From Acidobacteriota bacterium (GTDB lineage: Bacteria > Acidobacteriota > Vicinamibacteria > Fen-336), in contig QHVJ01000153.1 in NCBI GenBank assembly GCA_003222275.1, positions 1 through 46,731 of the forward strand: DNA of 46,731 nucleotides, in the 5' to 3' direction. Below, in pieces: positions 28,882 to 38,832 of this stretch; the stretch's first letter is position 1; each line of letters opens with the position of its first letter. Below the pieces are notes generated by a model. It was not told the origin of the DNA, ran no database searches, and was given only the letters and a program-made list of their open reading frames with translations. A program made the translations under genes and the position numbers.

Positions 28882-31023
28882 ATGCGTCGCCGGGAATTCC
28901 TCGCCGGCGCGGCCGGCGCGGCGGTGTCGGTAGGTTCCCGCTCGCGCGCGGCCGAAGCGGCGGTCGACGAGGCCCCGTTCGATCGCGCAATGCGCTGGGG
29001 CCAGCTCGCGTTCGTCGAGAACGATCCCGGCCGTTACGACCGGGACTTCTGGCTCGACTATTTCCGGCGCACCCATCTGGACGCGGTGACGCTGAGCGCG
29101 GGCGGCGTCGTCGCCTTCTATCCGACGAAGATACCGTTCCATCACCGCAGCGCCTGGATGGCCGAAGGGACCGATCCGTTCGGGGACCTGGCTGATGCCT
29201 GCCGGCGGCTCGGCATGCTCGTTCTCGCGCGCGTGGACCCGCACGCCGTCTACCCTGACGCGGGGGCGGCCCACCCCGAGTGGATTGCGGTGGGGGAGGA
29301 CGGCAAGCCGCGGCGCCATTGGGCGAACGCGGAGCTGTGGGTCACCTGTGGGCTGGGTCCATACAATTTCGAGCACGTGACGGAGATCCTGCGCGAGATC
29401 GCCACGATCTACGACGTGCAGGGGATCTTCGCCAACCGCTGGGCGGGAAGCGGCCCCTGCTATTGCGAGAGCTGTCGCCGCAACTTCAAGGCGGCGTCGG
29501 GCCGGGAGCTGCCGGGCTCGCGCTCCGACGACCCCGCGCGCCGGCCGTACCTGCTCTGGCGGCGGCAGAGGCTGCTCGAGCTGTGGGACGTGTGGGACGC
29601 GGCCATCCGCGAGCGGAGGCCGGGGGCGCGCTTCATCCCCAACGGACCTCCCGGCCTCGAGAGCGCGCGGCGCGCGCCATTCCTGGCCGTGGACCAGCAG
29701 GCGCGGCGCGGCCTCACGCCGCCCTGGGCCTTCGGGCGCTCGGCCAAGCAATATCGCGCGGTGATGGGGCGCAAGCCGGTGGCGGGCCTCTTCAGCGTGG
29801 GCGTCGAGGAGCCGTACCGCTGGAAGGACTCCGTGCAGGCCGGCCCCGAGGTTCGCATCTGGGCCCTCGACGGCATCGCCAACGGCTTCCGGCCCTGGTT
29901 CGCCAAGTTTTCGGCGGTGCTCTACGACCGCCGCTGGCTCAAGACGGTCGAGGACCTCTATGCGTGGCACCACCGGAACGAGCGCTACCTCCGGAACGAG
30001 GCGCCGATCGCCCGCGTGGCCCTCGTCTACTCCGAGCAGACCCGCGACTTCTACGGGAAGGACGAGGCCGAGGCGAAGGTGGACGACCACGTCAAGGGGA
30101 TGTATCAGGCCCTGCTCGAAGCCCGCGTCCCCTTCGAGATGATCCACGACGCTTTCCTCGATCCGGACCCCCTCGACCGGTTCAAGCTCCTCGTCCTGCC
30201 CAACGTGGCCGCGCTGTCCGAGGACCAGTGCCGCCGCTTCATCGAGTACGTCGCGCGCGGCGGGAGTCTCCTCGCCACCTTCGAGACTTCCCTGTACGAC
30301 GAGACGGGCGCGCCGCGGAAGGAGTTCGGCTTGAGCAGCCTCTTCCAGGTGGCTTTCGAGGGGCAGGTGGAGCGCCGCGTGCAGAACTCGTACCTAGCCC
30401 TGAACCACGAGACGCACCACCCGCTCCTCGCCGGGCTCGAGGACGCGCTCCGCATCATCAACTCCGTGCAGCGCGTGCACGTCCGGCCGCAGGCGGCGTT
30501 CCCTTCACCGGTGACCCTCATCCCGTCCTACCCCGACCTGCCGATGGAGCACGTGTTTCCGCGAGTCCCGCCCACCGACGAGCGGCAGGTCTACCTGCGG
30601 GAGCTCGGCCACAGCCGCGTCGTCTACTTTCCCGGGGACATCGACCGCACGTTCTGGGAGGTGCTGTCCGGCGACCACGCGCGGCTCCTCGGCAACGCCG
30701 TGGAGTGGGCCACGAACGAGGAGCGGCCGGTGGCGGTGACGGGCCCGGGCCTTCTGGACGTGGCCGCCTGGCGCCAGAAGGAGTCGCTGACCGTCCACCT
30801 CGTGAACCTCACGAACCCGATGACGATGAAGGGGCCGTTCCGCGAGTTCGTGCCCGTGGGTCCTCTCACGGTGAAGGTCCGTCTGCCCGAGGGCGTCCGG
30901 CCGCGCCGCGTCCACCTCCTCGTGGCGGGGACGGTCCCGCACGTTGAGGAAGCGGCCGGCGCCCTGACCGTGACCGTGCCCTCGGTCCGCGACCACGAGG
31001 TCGTGGCCGTGGACGTCTCGTAG
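28882..31023 (+). CDS. Tat-exported putative glycoside hydrolase (GH42/GHL6-like TIM barrel with beta-galactosidase trimerisation-like domain)
   Basis: MRRREFLAGAAGAA Tat signal; DVQGIFANRWAGSGPCYCESCRRNF; LLVLPNVAALSEDQCRRFIEYVARGGSLLATFETSLYDETGAPR typical of the GH42 trimerisation-like region. Confidence 0.6.
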   Translation: MRRREFLAGAAGAAVSVGSRSRAAEAAVDEAPFDRAMRWGQLAFVENDPGRYDRDFWLDYFRRTHLDAVTLSAGGVVAFYPTKIPFHHRSAWMAEGTDPFGDLADACRRLGMLVLARVDPHAVYPDAGAAHPEWIAVGEDGKPRRHWANAELWVTCGLGPYNFEHVTEILREIATIYDVQGIFANRWAGSGPCYCESCRRNFKAASGRELPGSRSDDPARRPYLLWRRQRLLELWDVWDAAIRERRPGARFIPNGPPGLESARRAPFLAVDQQARRGLTPPWAFGRSAKQYRAVMGRKPVAGLFSVGVEEPYRWKDSVQAGPEVRIWALDGIANGFRPWFAKFSAVLYDRRWLKTVEDLYAWHHRNERYLRNEAPIARVALVYSEQTRDFYGKDEAEAKVDDHVKGMYQALLEARVPFEMIHDAFLDPDPLDRFKLLVLPNVAALSEDQCRRFIEYVARGGSLLATFETSLYDETGAPRKEFGLSSLFQVAFEGQVERRVQNSYLALNHETHHPLLAGLEDALRIINSVQRVHVRPQAAFPSPVTLIPSYPDLPMEHVFPRVPPTDERQVYLRELGHSRVVYFPGDIDRTFWEVLSGDHARLLGNAVEWATNEERPVAVTGPGLLDVAAWRQKESLTVHLVNLTNPMTMKGPFREFVPVGPLTVKVRLPEGVRPRRVHLLVAGTVPHVEEAAGALTVTVPSVRDHEVVAVDVS

Positions 31024-31026
31024 GGC

Positions 31027-32724
31027 TCAGTTCTTCCCCTGGTCGTGGGGCACGACGCAGGTCGCGGTCACCGTCCGTGTGTTGTCGGCACGGTCCGTGG
31101 CGGTGGCCGTGATCGTGTACGCGCGGTCCCCGCCGTTGCCCCGCCGTTCGGCGCGCAGGTAGACCGCGAATCCGCCCGCGCCGTCCGCCTCCACGAGGAC
31201 GTCGTCCGGGCTCGACGGGTCGCTGTTCGTCGCCGTCACCCGGAGCGCGCCCGGGGCGACGCCGGACAAGGCGTCGCTCGCGGTCACGACCGCAACCTGC
31301 CGCATCCCGTGGTTGGGCGGCCAGAGGCTGCAGTCGGCGGAAGGAAGGCCGTTGACCTGGGGCTGGGTGCCGTCGAGGCGGACGGTGAGCTCCTTCGCGG
31401 CCTCGTCGTTTCCGGCCGCGTCGGTGGCGAAGTAGGTGAGGGTGGTGATCCCCGGCGTCGTGACGTCGACGGACGCCGCGTGTCCGGCCACGACCTGCAC
31501 GTCGCTGGCCTGCGCCCCGGCGAGGGAGTACTGGAGCTGGTCGACCCATCCGAGCAGGTCGCCCGCGTTCCCGCTGCGGGAGTCGGTGGCGTCGAGGCTC
31601 ACGTGGACGCTCGTGTTGTTCCAACCGTTCGCGTTGGCGGCGGGCGAGGCGGTCGCGGCCGAGACGGGATCGATCCCATCCGAGTAGACGGCGAGGCTGC
31701 TCGCTTCCGATCGCCCGGGCGCGGGGTCGCTCGACACGTTGATGACGCTCCGCGCGCCGTCCACGGGATCCTGCAGGGCCATGCTCGTGGAGCCGCCGCC
31801 GTCGAGGTTGAGGGCGTTCCAGACGCCGTAACCGAGCAGCACGTCGGCGACCTCGCCGACCCGCATGCCCTGGCTGCGCTCATCTTCGTCCATGAAAATG
31901 GTCGGCCGGACGTCCACCGTGAACAGCACGAGGGTCTTGTTGTCCCGGGTCAAGCCGATGGCGGAGCGGGCGTTGACGAGGTTGTACCAGGAGTTGCTGT
32001 TCGAGTAGTTGTTGTTTCCGGGACCGATGAGCGGCGCATCGGGATGGGCGGCGTCGCGATACAGCGGGATCGATTTGACGCCGTCGGTGATGATCTGGGC
32101 CGAGCCCGCCAGGGCGTTGTACAGCGTGACGTTCTCCAGGACGTGCTTCCCGTCCGCGAACGCGGGATCGCGGTGGACGACGCTCGCGTTGTTCTCGCGG
32201 TCGATGTTGATGGCGGGGGAGTCGGCCACGATCGCGTAGATCTGAAAGGGGGTCTCGAACGCGGAGTAGACGTTGCCCCGCGACGCGGCCAGCCCGATCA
32301 GGTACGCCCAGGCCCCCTGGTTGCTCCCGGCCGGAACGGGAAAGGGGGCGAAGAAGTGGCTGTTGATGGCCACCTGCCCGTGCGCGGCTTCGAGGTACTG
32401 CAGCGTGCCCTGCCGGACAGTCTCGAACGGGGGATACGGAATCGGCCAGCCGGGCGTCCCGAAGTTGTCCGTCGGGAGGTCCTTGCCTTCGGGGGTCATC
32501 TTGAAGCGGATCTCGGGCGCGTTCAGGTCGACGAGCACGATGTTCATCTTCACCTGCCGCAGCGGGTTCGCGTTCGGCGCCGGAAGCGGGATGATCTCCT
32601 TCCGCTTGATGAGGGTGATGCCGGGATAAGGATGGGTGACGACCTCCGCGGCGCGGAGGCCCGAGGACCAGCAAAACACGGCCACGGCCGCGGTAGAGAT
32701 GACGCGGCCCGCGCGAAGGGACAT
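31027..32724 (-). CDS. Phosphodiester glycosidase (NAGPA) domain protein, secreted
   Basis: QVAINSHFFAPF, GLTRDNKTLVLFTVD, GEVADVLLGYGVWNALNLDGGGSTSMAL; C-terminal Ig-like repeats. Confidence 0.85.
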   Translation of the reverse strand: MSLRAGRVISTAAVAVFCWSSGLRAAEVVTHPYPGITLIKRKEIIPLPAPNANPLRQVKMNIVLVDLNAPEIRFKMTPEGKDLPTDNFGTPGWPIPYPPFETVRQGTLQYLEAAHGQVAINSHFFAPFPVPAGSNQGAWAYLIGLAASRGNVYSAFETPFQIYAIVADSPAINIDRENNASVVHRDPAFADGKHVLENVTLYNALAGSAQIITDGVKSIPLYRDAAHPDAPLIGPGNNNYSNSNSWYNLVNARSAIGLTRDNKTLVLFTVDVRPTIFMDEDERSQGMRVGEVADVLLGYGVWNALNLDGGGSTSMALQDPVDGARSVINVSSDPAPGRSEASSLAVYSDGIDPVSAATASPAANANGWNNTSVHVSLDATDSRSGNAGDLLGWVDQLQYSLAGAQASDVQVVAGHAASVDVTTPGITTLTYFATDAAGNDEAAKELTVRLDGTQPQVNGLPSADCSLWPPNHGMRQVAVVTASDALSGVAPGALRVTATNSDPSSPDDVLVEADGAGGFAVYLRAERRGNGGDRAYTITATATDRADNTRTVTATCVVPHDQGKN

Positions 32725-32809
32725 CGGCGCCTCCAATTTTTCCAGGTTGGACGAATGTTAGACTCGCTCCGTCCCGAGTCAAGGGCTTTCTCGCCGCAGA
32801 GGAGGCACC

Positions 32810-33841
32810 ATGCATTTCCGTGGATTGCTGGGCGCCGGGCTCGCCGTGGCGCTCGCCGCCGCCTCCGCAGCGTGGGCGGCGACGCCGGCGTCGGTGCCGG
32901 TCTTCCTGCGCAGCGTGGTGAGCTTCACCGACGCCGACATCGCCTCCGTGGACGCCGGCCGCGTCGTGGCCAAACAGCTTCCCGCCGCCGACAAGGCGGA
33001 GATCGCCGCCTTCGGCGCCGTCCGCGTGCAGGCCGACAAGGCCGCGGCGCTGCGGCGGTTCCGCGAGATCGAGTTCGTGCGCCGCGCGCCCTCCGTGCTC
33101 GAATCGGGATGGTTCAGCAAGCCGCCCAGGCCCGCCGACCTCGAGGGCTTGACGCTCGAGGACGCCGACGTCGAGGCCGCGCGCAAGTGCCGCCCCGGCG
33201 ACTGCGCGCTCAAGCTCGCCAGTTCGGCGATGGACCGCATCCGGACCGAGCTGGCGGGGCCGGCGGCGCAGGCGAAGCCGAAGGCCACCGCCCTCGTGAG
33301 GCAGATGCTGGTGGAGTACGTGGCCGCCTACCAGACCGGGGGCATCGGCGCGCTGGCCACGTACAACGACAAGGACAAGCCCCAGGAAGCGCCGGCGGAG
33401 TTCCGGAAGCTGCTCGCGGCGTCGCCTTTCCTCGTCGAGTACGTTCCCGAGTTCCACCGATACGTGGAGGAGTACCCGCAGGAACGCCTCGCGGGAGCCG
33501 AAGACTTCTTCTACTGGACGAAGGACAAGTTCGGGCCCAAGCCGACGATCTCGGTGTACCACCTGACGGTCTGGCAAGACCCGCGGAACCCCGGCCGGAC
33601 CGTCGTGTGCTCGAAGCGGATCTACGCCAGCCACTACTTCCAGTCGGGCCTCGACCTCGTCGCGCTCGTGGACGCGCCCGCCGGCCAGAAGGGCTTCTAC
33701 CTGATGGACCTCCATCGCGTGCGGATCGATCCGCCGACGGGAATGCTGTCGGGAGTGCTGCTGGGGAAGATCCGGGGCGGGATCGAGACCGCCGTCACCG
33801 AGCGCTTGACGACGGCCAAGGCCCTCGCCGAGAAGGAATGA
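32810..33841 (+). CDS. Secreted protein of unknown function
   Basis: Intact 343-aa ORF with signal peptide (LAVALAAASAAWAA); no family recognised. Confidence 0.75.
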   Translation: MHFRGLLGAGLAVALAAASAAWAATPASVPVFLRSVVSFTDADIASVDAGRVVAKQLPAADKAEIAAFGAVRVQADKAAALRRFREIEFVRRAPSVLESGWFSKPPRPADLEGLTLEDADVEAARKCRPGDCALKLASSAMDRIRTELAGPAAQAKPKATALVRQMLVEYVAAYQTGGIGALATYNDKDKPQEAPAEFRKLLAASPFLVEYVPEFHRYVEEYPQERLAGAEDFFYWTKDKFGPKPTISVYHLTVWQDPRNPGRTVVCSKRIYASHYFQSGLDLVALVDAPAGQKGFYLMDLHRVRIDPPTGMLSGVLLGKIRGGIETAVTERLTTAKALAEKE

Positions 33842-33854
33842 AGCGGCGCTGAGA

Positions 33855-36527
33855 GTGGCACCTCGTCTCGTGCGCGCGGCCGTCCTCGCGTGCGCTCTTC
33901 CGTGCGTTGCCTTCGCGCAGGGCGGCGCCGCCCCTGGCGTCGAAGACGTGCAGCGCCTCTTTGCGAAGCCGCCCGACGACAGCCGGGTCCTCATGCGGTG
34001 GTGGTGGTTCGGCCCCGCGGTCACCACCGGGGAGATCGAGGCCGAGATGCGCCAGATGAAGGCGGGCGGCATCGGCGGCTTCGAGCTGGCGGTCGTCTAC
34101 CCGATGGCGCTCGACGATCCGGCCCGCGGCCTTCGCAACGAGCGCTACCTGTCGCCGGGCTTCCTCGACAAGGTCGCGTTCACCTCGCGCAAGGCGCGCG
34201 AGCTGGGCCTGCGGATGGACGTGACGATCGGCAGCGGCTGGTCTTTCGGGGGACCGTACATCACGCCCGACCTGGCCGCGACCCGCCTGCGCTCCGATCG
34301 CCGCGAGATCACGCCGGACCGGACGAGCGTGGCGCGGCCGGTGCCGTACGAGGGTGACCGTCTGATCGCGGCCTTCGTCGGCCGTGGCTCCCTGGCCGAG
34401 GTCGACCCGACGAGCTTCCGCGCGCTCGACGTCTCCGGCGCGGGGCCGATCGCGCTGCCGCCCGGCGAGGGGCCGCGCCTCCTCCTGCTGTACTTCTCGA
34501 GCCCGACCGGGCAGGTCGTCAAGCGCGCGGCCGTCGGCGCCGAAGGCTACGTCCTCGATCACTACCAGCGCGCCGCCATCGAGAAGCACCTTCGCGAAGC
34601 GGGCGACAAGCTTCTCGCCGCCGCGGGACCGGGCGGCATCCACGCCGCCTTCTGCGACAGCCTGGAGGTCTACGGAGGGGACTGGACCGCGGACATGTTC
34701 AGCGAGTTCCAGAAGCGGCGCGGCTATGACCTGCGCGGCTTGCTGCCGCGGCTCGAGTACGACGCCGGCGAGCGGTCGGAGACGTTGCGGCGCGACTTCG
34801 GGCGCACGCTCACCGAACTGTACGAGGAGCGCTTCCTCGCCCCCATGCGCGAGTGGGCGACGAGGAACAAGGTCCTCTTCCGCATCCAGAACTACGGCGA
34901 GCCGCCCGCGTCGCTGGCCAGCTCCCGGTACGCCGACCTGATCGACGGCGAAGGCTGGAACTTCCGCACGCTGACCTCGGCGCGCTGGGCCGCCTCCGCC
35001 GCGCATCTCTTCGGCAAGCCGGTGACGACGTCGGAGACCTGGACCTGGCTCCATTCCCCGGCCTTTCGCGCCACGCCGCTCGACGTCAAGGCCGAGGCCG
35101 ACCAGCACTTCCTCTCGGGGATCAACCAGCTCGTCGGCCATGGCTGGCCCTATTCGCCTCCCGAGGCGGGAACGCCGGGCTGGCCGTTCTACGCGGCGGC
35201 CGTCCTCAGCGACAAGAACCCGTGGTGGCCGGTGATGCCGGACCTCGCCGCGTACCTGCAGCGCGTGAGCTTCCTCCTGCGACAAGGCGAGCCGGTGGCC
35301 GACGTGGCGCTCTACGCGCCGACCGACGATGCCTGGTCCACGTTCAAGCCCGGAACGCCGCGCTACCTGAACCTCTTCCTGAAGATCGTCGATTGGATCG
35401 GCCCGAAGGTCGTCCCGGCGATCCTCGACGCCGGCCACGGCTTCGACCTCGTTGACGACGGCACGCTCGAAGAAGCGTGGCGGCGGCGTTACAAGGCGAT
35501 CGTGCTCCCGGGCGTGCGGTGGATGCCCGAGGCCACCAGGCGCTGGCTCGCCGACTACGCGCGCGACGGGGGGACGGTACTGGCGGTGCGGCGCAAGCCC
35601 GAGGGCGAGTGGCCTTCACTGGAACTGGTGAGCGAAGACGACCTCTCGGCGCGGCTCGCCCGCGCGGTCCCTGCGGACCTGACGGTGACGCCTCCCACGC
35701 CGGCCGTCGGATTCGTCCATCGCCGCCTGCCCGACGCGGACGTGTATTTCCTGGCCAACAGCGGCAACCTCCCCCTCGACGTCAGCGCCCGGTTCCGCAC
35801 GGCCACGCCTCACGCGGAGCAGTGGGACCCGCGGACCGGCGGGGTCGAACGACTGCAGGCCCAGAGGGGCGAGATCGCGCTCGCGCTCGAGCCTTACGCC
35901 TCTCGCGTCATCGTGTTCCGGAAGGACGCTCGCTCCGCGCGTGCCGCACGGAGCCGGGTTGTGAGCGCGTCCGAGGATCTGCGCTCGGGGTGGAGTGTGC
36001 GCTTCGGCGACACCGGGGCCGGCGACGCCGTTGATCTCCCGCACTCCTGGGCGGGCGACCCGGCCCGACGCTTCTTCTCAGGCACGGCCACCTACCGCCT
36101 CACCGTTGAGCCGCCGGCGGCGTTCCGATCCGCGGAGGGGCGCGTCTACCTCGATTTCGGCGAAGCGAAGCCCATGGAGCGTGAGCCGCTCCCGGGAGGC
36201 ACGCTGCGCGGGAACTCCTTCGCCGCGCTCGTGGCTCCGCCCATCCGCGAGGCGGCCACCGTCTTCGTCAACGGCCGGCGCGCGGGCTCGCTGTGGGCGC
36301 CGCCCTACCGGGTGGACGTCACGGACCTGCTGCGGGACGGCGCGAACGAGATCCGGGTCGACGTCTACAACACTGCGATCAACCAGCTTGCCGAGGGCGG
36401 GCGCCTGCCGGACATGAGGCCCGTCGTCGAGCGCTATGGTCTGCGCACCCGGCTGCAGGACCTGGACGGCCTGCAGCCACTGCCCTCCGGCATTCTTTCG
36501 CCGCCACGGCTCGTGTTGGAGAGATAG
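33855..36527 (+). CDS. GH106-like alpha-L-rhamnosidase, secreted
   Basis: SRVLMRWWWFGPAVTTGEIEAEMRQMKAGGIGGFELAVVYP, DVTIGSGWSFGGPYIT, C-terminal galactose-binding-like region with FVNGRRAGSLWAPPYRVDVTDLLRDGANEIRVDVYNTA. Confidence 0.9.
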   Translation: MAPRLVRAAVLACALPCVAFAQGGAAPGVEDVQRLFAKPPDDSRVLMRWWWFGPAVTTGEIEAEMRQMKAGGIGGFELAVVYPMALDDPARGLRNERYLSPGFLDKVAFTSRKARELGLRMDVTIGSGWSFGGPYITPDLAATRLRSDRREITPDRTSVARPVPYEGDRLIAAFVGRGSLAEVDPTSFRALDVSGAGPIALPPGEGPRLLLLYFSSPTGQVVKRAAVGAEGYVLDHYQRAAIEKHLREAGDKLLAAAGPGGIHAAFCDSLEVYGGDWTADMFSEFQKRRGYDLRGLLPRLEYDAGERSETLRRDFGRTLTELYEERFLAPMREWATRNKVLFRIQNYGEPPASLASSRYADLIDGEGWNFRTLTSARWAASAAHLFGKPVTTSETWTWLHSPAFRATPLDVKAEADQHFLSGINQLVGHGWPYSPPEAGTPGWPFYAAAVLSDKNPWWPVMPDLAAYLQRVSFLLRQGEPVADVALYAPTDDAWSTFKPGTPRYLNLFLKIVDWIGPKVVPAILDAGHGFDLVDDGTLEEAWRRRYKAIVLPGVRWMPEATRRWLADYARDGGTVLAVRRKPEGEWPSLELVSEDDLSARLARAVPADLTVTPPTPAVGFVHRRLPDADVYFLANSGNLPLDVSARFRTATPHAEQWDPRTGGVERLQAQRGEIALALEPYASRVIVFRKDARSARAARSRVVSASEDLRSGWSVRFGDTGAGDAVDLPHSWAGDPARRFFSGTATYRLTVEPPAAFRSAEGRVYLDFGEAKPMEREPLPGGTLRGNSFAALVAPPIREAATVFVNGRRAGSLWAPPYRVDVTDLLRDGANEIRVDVYNTAINQLAEGGRLPDMRPVVERYGLRTRLQDLDGLQPLPSGILSPPRLVLER

Positions 36528-36555
36528 GAGGGAGACGTAGGACCAGGCGAGCGAG

Positions 36556-37668
36556 CTAGCGCGCGTTCGTCAGGGCGAGGACCGCATACGCGGTGGCCGC
36601 GTCGCTCATGAATTTGCCGGCGTCCGACGCCGCGTCGCGCTGCTTGTTCAAGGATGAGGCGACCCACATGCCGGTGGCCGCGTTCTGGTGCCGCACGAGC
36701 CAGGAAAGCCCCTTGCCCACGCTCGCGTTCGTGCCTGGGGTTCCCGACTGCTGCAGCGCCAATGTGATCAATCCCGTGGCGTAGCCATCGCTCGCTGTGT
36801 CCAGCGCGGTCGCGTCGGCGCGCTTCCACGACCCGAGCGCAGACGTGCTCCAGCCGCCATCGTCCTGCTGTTTGCTGAGGGCGGCGTCGACGATGGCTCG
36901 ACGCTGTGCAGGCGTGAGAAGCCCGGGGAGCTTCGTCGATGCCCACAAGACCGTGAGACGGTTGAAGAGTGATTCCGTGTCGGCCCGATGCTCCAGGTAG
37001 TCGCGAAGCAGCTTCAGGCGGTCCTGAATCTCCGGACTCGACGCGTAACCGCCCGGGGCGCTCCCGACGGCGAGAGCCGCGAGCGCAGCGCCGTAATACG
37101 GTGAGTCGGACGATTCCCATGGTTCATAATGGAAATTCAGCCAGGCCCAGGCGCCTTTCAGATCGCCGGCTTTGAACTGAAGCGGCCAGAGGTTGTCGAA
37201 CGCCTGCCGCGCGTCGTCGGTGAGCGCGCCCGTCGGCGCGTCGCGCGCGGCGAGAATCAGCGCGTTCAGGACGGCTTCGGTTCCGCGCGACTCGCTCGTC
37301 TTGGGTAGACCGCGCGTCTGATCCGGATAGAACGGCTCCACGTCCTTCCACAGCCGCACCCGCGTGACGACGTTCGCGAGCAGGCGGCGCTCCGGCGCGG
37401 CTGGATCGCGTTCGCCGAGGACGGTGCGGAGCGCGGGGCGCGCCAACACATACGGCACCGCCGTGTGGCAAGAGACGCAGGAGGTATCGTGATCGCGTGC
37501 CGCGTTGGGCCACTGGAGCCACCACTCGGCTCGGCCATCGAGGTAGGCGGCGGCCGCCTGCAGATTCCACGAAGGTGATGCCGCGCGGGCATGCGTGAAT
37601 CGGACCGCCACGAGGCTCGCGCCCATGCAGACGGCGAACGTCACGATACCTGCGATGGATGATTTCAT
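36556..37668 (-). CDS. Secreted squalene-cyclase/prenyltransferase-like alpha-toroid protein with CxxCH motif
   Basis: DTSCVSCHTAVPYVLARPALR plus repeats such as QQDDGGWSTSALGSWKRADATALDTASDGYATGLITLALQQSG. Confidence 0.65.
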   Translation of the reverse strand: MKSSIAGIVTFAVCMGASLVAVRFTHARAASPSWNLQAAAAYLDGRAEWWLQWPNAARDHDTSCVSCHTAVPYVLARPALRTVLGERDPAAPERRLLANVVTRVRLWKDVEPFYPDQTRGLPKTSESRGTEAVLNALILAARDAPTGALTDDARQAFDNLWPLQFKAGDLKGAWAWLNFHYEPWESSDSPYYGAALAALAVGSAPGGYASSPEIQDRLKLLRDYLEHRADTESLFNRLTVLWASTKLPGLLTPAQRRAIVDAALSKQQDDGGWSTSALGSWKRADATALDTASDGYATGLITLALQQSGTPGTNASVGKGLSWLVRHQNAATGMWVASSLNKQRDAASDAGKFMSDAATAYAVLALTNAR

Positions 37669-37811
37669 ACGCCACGATATCTTATCGAATTAATCCAGGC
37701 AGGGCGATGTCGAGGAGGGTCGCGGACGGGAATGACCAGACGGACATCGAATGAGAAGAGTGAGCCGTCGACGCCAGGAGCGACGGTGACGGCGACGACG
37801 ACTGACGCCAC

Positions 37812-37841
37812 GAGCCGCCAGCGCTTTCGCGCTGGCGGCTC
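37812..37841 (-). terminator. Perfect 13-bp-arm hairpin, GAAA tetraloop on minus strand
   Basis: GAGCCGCCAGCGC-tttc-GCGCTGGCGGCTC, just downstream of the collagen-like gene; no clear U tract. Confidence 0.5.
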
Positions 37842-37851
37842 CTTCTCTCCT

Positions 37852-38832
37852 TTACGGGACGGGCGCGGCCGCAACCTGCATGGCGACGACCTTGATACTG
37901 CCCATGGCGGCAGTGCCCTCGATGCTGCCGCATACGAGGTCCACTCCGGTGATGTCGTCATCTGTCAGCGCGAGGCCCGTGAGGACGATTGCCACGGGGC
38001 CGGTGTCCGTCCGCACCTCTATGTCGTCGATCTCGGCGCTGGGGGGGATCGCAATCGTGTCTGAATGAGGCATCAGCTGGCAATCGACGTACGTTCCCCC
38101 GGTCGCCAGCGCCTTGGCGAAGACCACCCAGCTTCCCGGTGGCAAGGGCAACGGCCACGCTGACGGAGCCGTGCTGCTGCCGATGACGGCCACGCGGGGC
38201 TCCGACGTCTGATAGGCGACGCTGCCGGAACCCCCTGTACCGTCTCGGCCGGGGGGGCCCTGAGGACCCGGCTCGCCTTGGGGGCCCGGCTCGCCCTGAG
38301 GCCCTGTGCCGCCCGTCGGCCCCGCCGGTCCCTGCGGTCCCTGCGACCCCTGTGGTCCTTGTGGTCCCTGCGGCCCCTGCGGCCCCTGTGGTCCTTGCGG
38401 TCCCTGCGGCCCCGGCGGCCCTGGCGAACCGCCGCCGCCGAGCGTCACGCTGAGGTAGCTCCAAGCGGATCCCGAAAAGTCTCCGTGGTCATCGTAGTCA
38501 TCGTGGGACGTCAAGAACGATTGGACCAACAGCGCATAGGAGCCGGGCGGAACGGGATCCGGCAGCGGTGCGACGATTTGGGTCGTAGAGTAGCTGGAGG
38601 GTGTGAGCGTGAAGCTCCCCAGGCGCACCTTCGGCGCCGACACTACTCCGAAGTCCTTGCCAACGATGACGAGGTTCGACCCATCCACGTAAGCGTTCGT
38701 GATCGTCGGGTATCCTGCGAATGGCAGCGAGCTCGCGTGCACCGTGCCACACGTGAACAGACTCCCCAGCAACGCAATCGCGCACACCACGTAGACCATG
38801 AGCCCAGATCGGTGCGTCACATTCGTCGCCAT
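37852..38832 (-). CDS. Collagen-like repeat protein with IPT/TIG-like N-terminal domain, secreted
   Basis: ~20 G-X-Y triplets ([12 protein letters not shown]...[13 protein letters not shown]); signal peptide after [10 protein letters not shown]. Confidence 0.85.
   Translation of the reverse strand: MATNVTHRSGLMVYVVCAIALLGSLFTCGTVHASSLPFAGYPTITNAYVDGSNLVIVGKDFGVVSAPKVRLGSFTLTPSSYSTTQIVAPLPDPVPPGSYALLVQSFLTSHDDYDDHGDFSGSAWSYLSVTLGGGGSPGPPGPQGPQGPQGPQGPQGPQGPQGSQGPQGPAGPTGGTGPQGEPGPQGEPGPQGPPGRDGTGGSGSVAYQTSEPRVAVIGSSTAPSAWPLPLPPGSWVVFAKALATGGTYVDCQLMPHSDTIAIPPSAEIDDIEVRTDTGPVAIVLTGLALTDDDITGVDLVCGSIEGTAAMGSIKVVAMQVAAAPVP

Noticed and set aside
27169-30147. 992-aa minus-strand ORF opposite GH39 copy 2 and the Tat-exported glycosidase
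   Set aside because: Low-complexity antisense ORF expected from GC-rich codon bias; true genes lie on the plus strand with motifs and signal peptides
38240-38430. GC-rich short-period repeat considered as CRISPR or minisatellite
   Set aside because: It is the 9-nt periodic coding sequence of collagen Gly-X-Y triplets; no spacers
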